Shown here: piece after piece, positions 5,131 to 5,348 of the stretch
How positions within the stretch are numbered: position 1 is the stretch's first letter
How the letters are laid out: each line of letters opens with the position of its first letter
Source of the DNA: Scatonaster sp045598705
Lineage (GTDB): Bacteria; Bacillota; Clostridia; Saccharofermentanales; Saccharofermentanaceae
Direction of reading: 5' to 3'
Length of the DNA: 5,348 nucleotides
Assembly: GCA_045598705.1 (NCBI GenBank)
Contig: JAZLMM010000036.1
Span: 1 to 5,348 of the forward strand
The notes under the pieces: generated by a model
What the model was told of the DNA's origin: nothing
The model's database searches: none
Seen by the model: the letters and a program-made list of their open reading frames with translations, nothing else
Position numbers and translations under genes: made by a program

Positions 5131-5348
5131 ATGTCAGAACTGAAGGACGTAATAACTGCATATCGTAAGCTTCCGTTTGGAGACCGTGTCGTGTTCTATT
5201 CCACGGTATCGAACGATGTCGATGTGCGGGAAGAAACCGTCCAGGACTTCCTTATCGAAACAAGGATGGGCGAAAGCCTCTCCTGCCTCTATTGCAAAGG
5301 CGACCATGTAGTCAGGAACGGGAAACGGAAAGACGGCACCCAGCGCTT
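5131..5348 (+). CDS. IS1595-type transposase, N-terminal part, cut by window end
   Basis: The frame is open from ATG 5131 to the last base, giving 72 complete codons with no stop. The first 48 or so residues form a helical N-terminal segment (ELKDVITAYRKLPFGDRVV, then EETVQDFLIETRMGES). A zinc-ribbon start then appears: C-L-Y-C (about 52-55) followed by KGDHVVRNGKRKDGTQR, matching the CxxC...H-x-V-x-x-x-G-x-R/K...Q-R-Y/F pattern at the start of IS1595-family transposases. The second Cys pair and the DDE catalytic domain would lie beyond the window. The protein would bind the element's ends and move it. GGAG at 5120-5123 lies seven bases before the start. It has its own strong promoter. Whether the full gene is intact cannot be seen. 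Confidence 0.8.
   Translation, partial: MSELKDVITAYRKLPFGDRVVFYSTVSNDVDVREETVQDFLIETRMGESLSCLYCKGDHVVRNGKRKDGTQR

Larger units (their letters stand above)
5052..5348 (+). mobile_element. IS1595-type insertion sequence, left part only
   Basis: The element is recognised from its transposase start at 5131. Its left end is not certain. GGCTTATTTCAGTTTAGTGG at 5052 is the best candidate terminal repeat because it begins with GG, as I recall for this family, and lies about 80 bases before the gene. The right end is outside the window, so neither the inverted repeat nor the target duplication can be checked. Confidence 0.5.

Noticed and set aside
1..5348. CRISPR array, tRNA, rRNA or replication origin
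   Set aside because: No spaced repeat series with three or more units, no cloverleaf-like segment and no clustered DnaA boxes were seen by eye; a tool search could still find weak cases.

Overview
The window looks like chromosome of a low-to-mid GC Gram-positive bacterium, most likely a gut or rumen type member of the Clostridia (Bacillota). The signs are a sortase-type sorting signal (xPKTGD, hydrophobic stretch, basic tail), two putative lipoproteins, strong purine-rich ribosome binding sites, a Gram-positive type LexA half-site pair (GAAC-N4-GTTC), and a double-glycine secretion leader. No species can be named from the sequence alone.

Layout. Positions 1-365 hold no convincing gene. They end in two 19-bp direct repeats of the kind found at the ends of some transposons, and these abut the surviving 3' end of a sortase-anchored surface protein gene (366-629). 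The simplest reading is an insertion element, whose body lies to the left of the window, that cut this gene. A rho-independent terminator (679-703) follows, just after a perfect extended -10 promoter motif. A run of five forward genes follows: a 124-residue protein with a double-glycine leader (LEEISGG) and a small cargo domain (917-1291); a GNAT acetyltransferase with a changed CoA-binding loop (1305-1775); an unrecognised 178-residue protein (1920-2456); a flavodoxin-fold FMN oxidoreductase with a compact four-cysteine motif (2477-3031); and a putative small lipoprotein (3079-3720). A convergent lipoprotein with a Pro/Thr-rich linker lies on the minus strand (3821-4948). At the right edge an IS1595-type transposase gene begins at 5131 and runs off the window. 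It sits behind a near-consensus sigma-A promoter that carries a LexA-like box between -35 and -10.

How the parts may work together. The first two forward genes are 13 bp apart, and the third to fifth are separated by 20 and 47 bp, so co-transcription in one or two units is plausible. A secreted GG-leader protein, an acetyltransferase, a flavin/cysteine oxidoreductase and a surface lipoprotein could form a secretion or modification locus. However, no C39 peptidase/ABC exporter or recognised peptide-modifying enzyme is in view, so this stays an inference. The two most rewarding points are the GG-leader protein with its non-bacteriocin-like cargo and the LexA-like operator in the transposase promoter.
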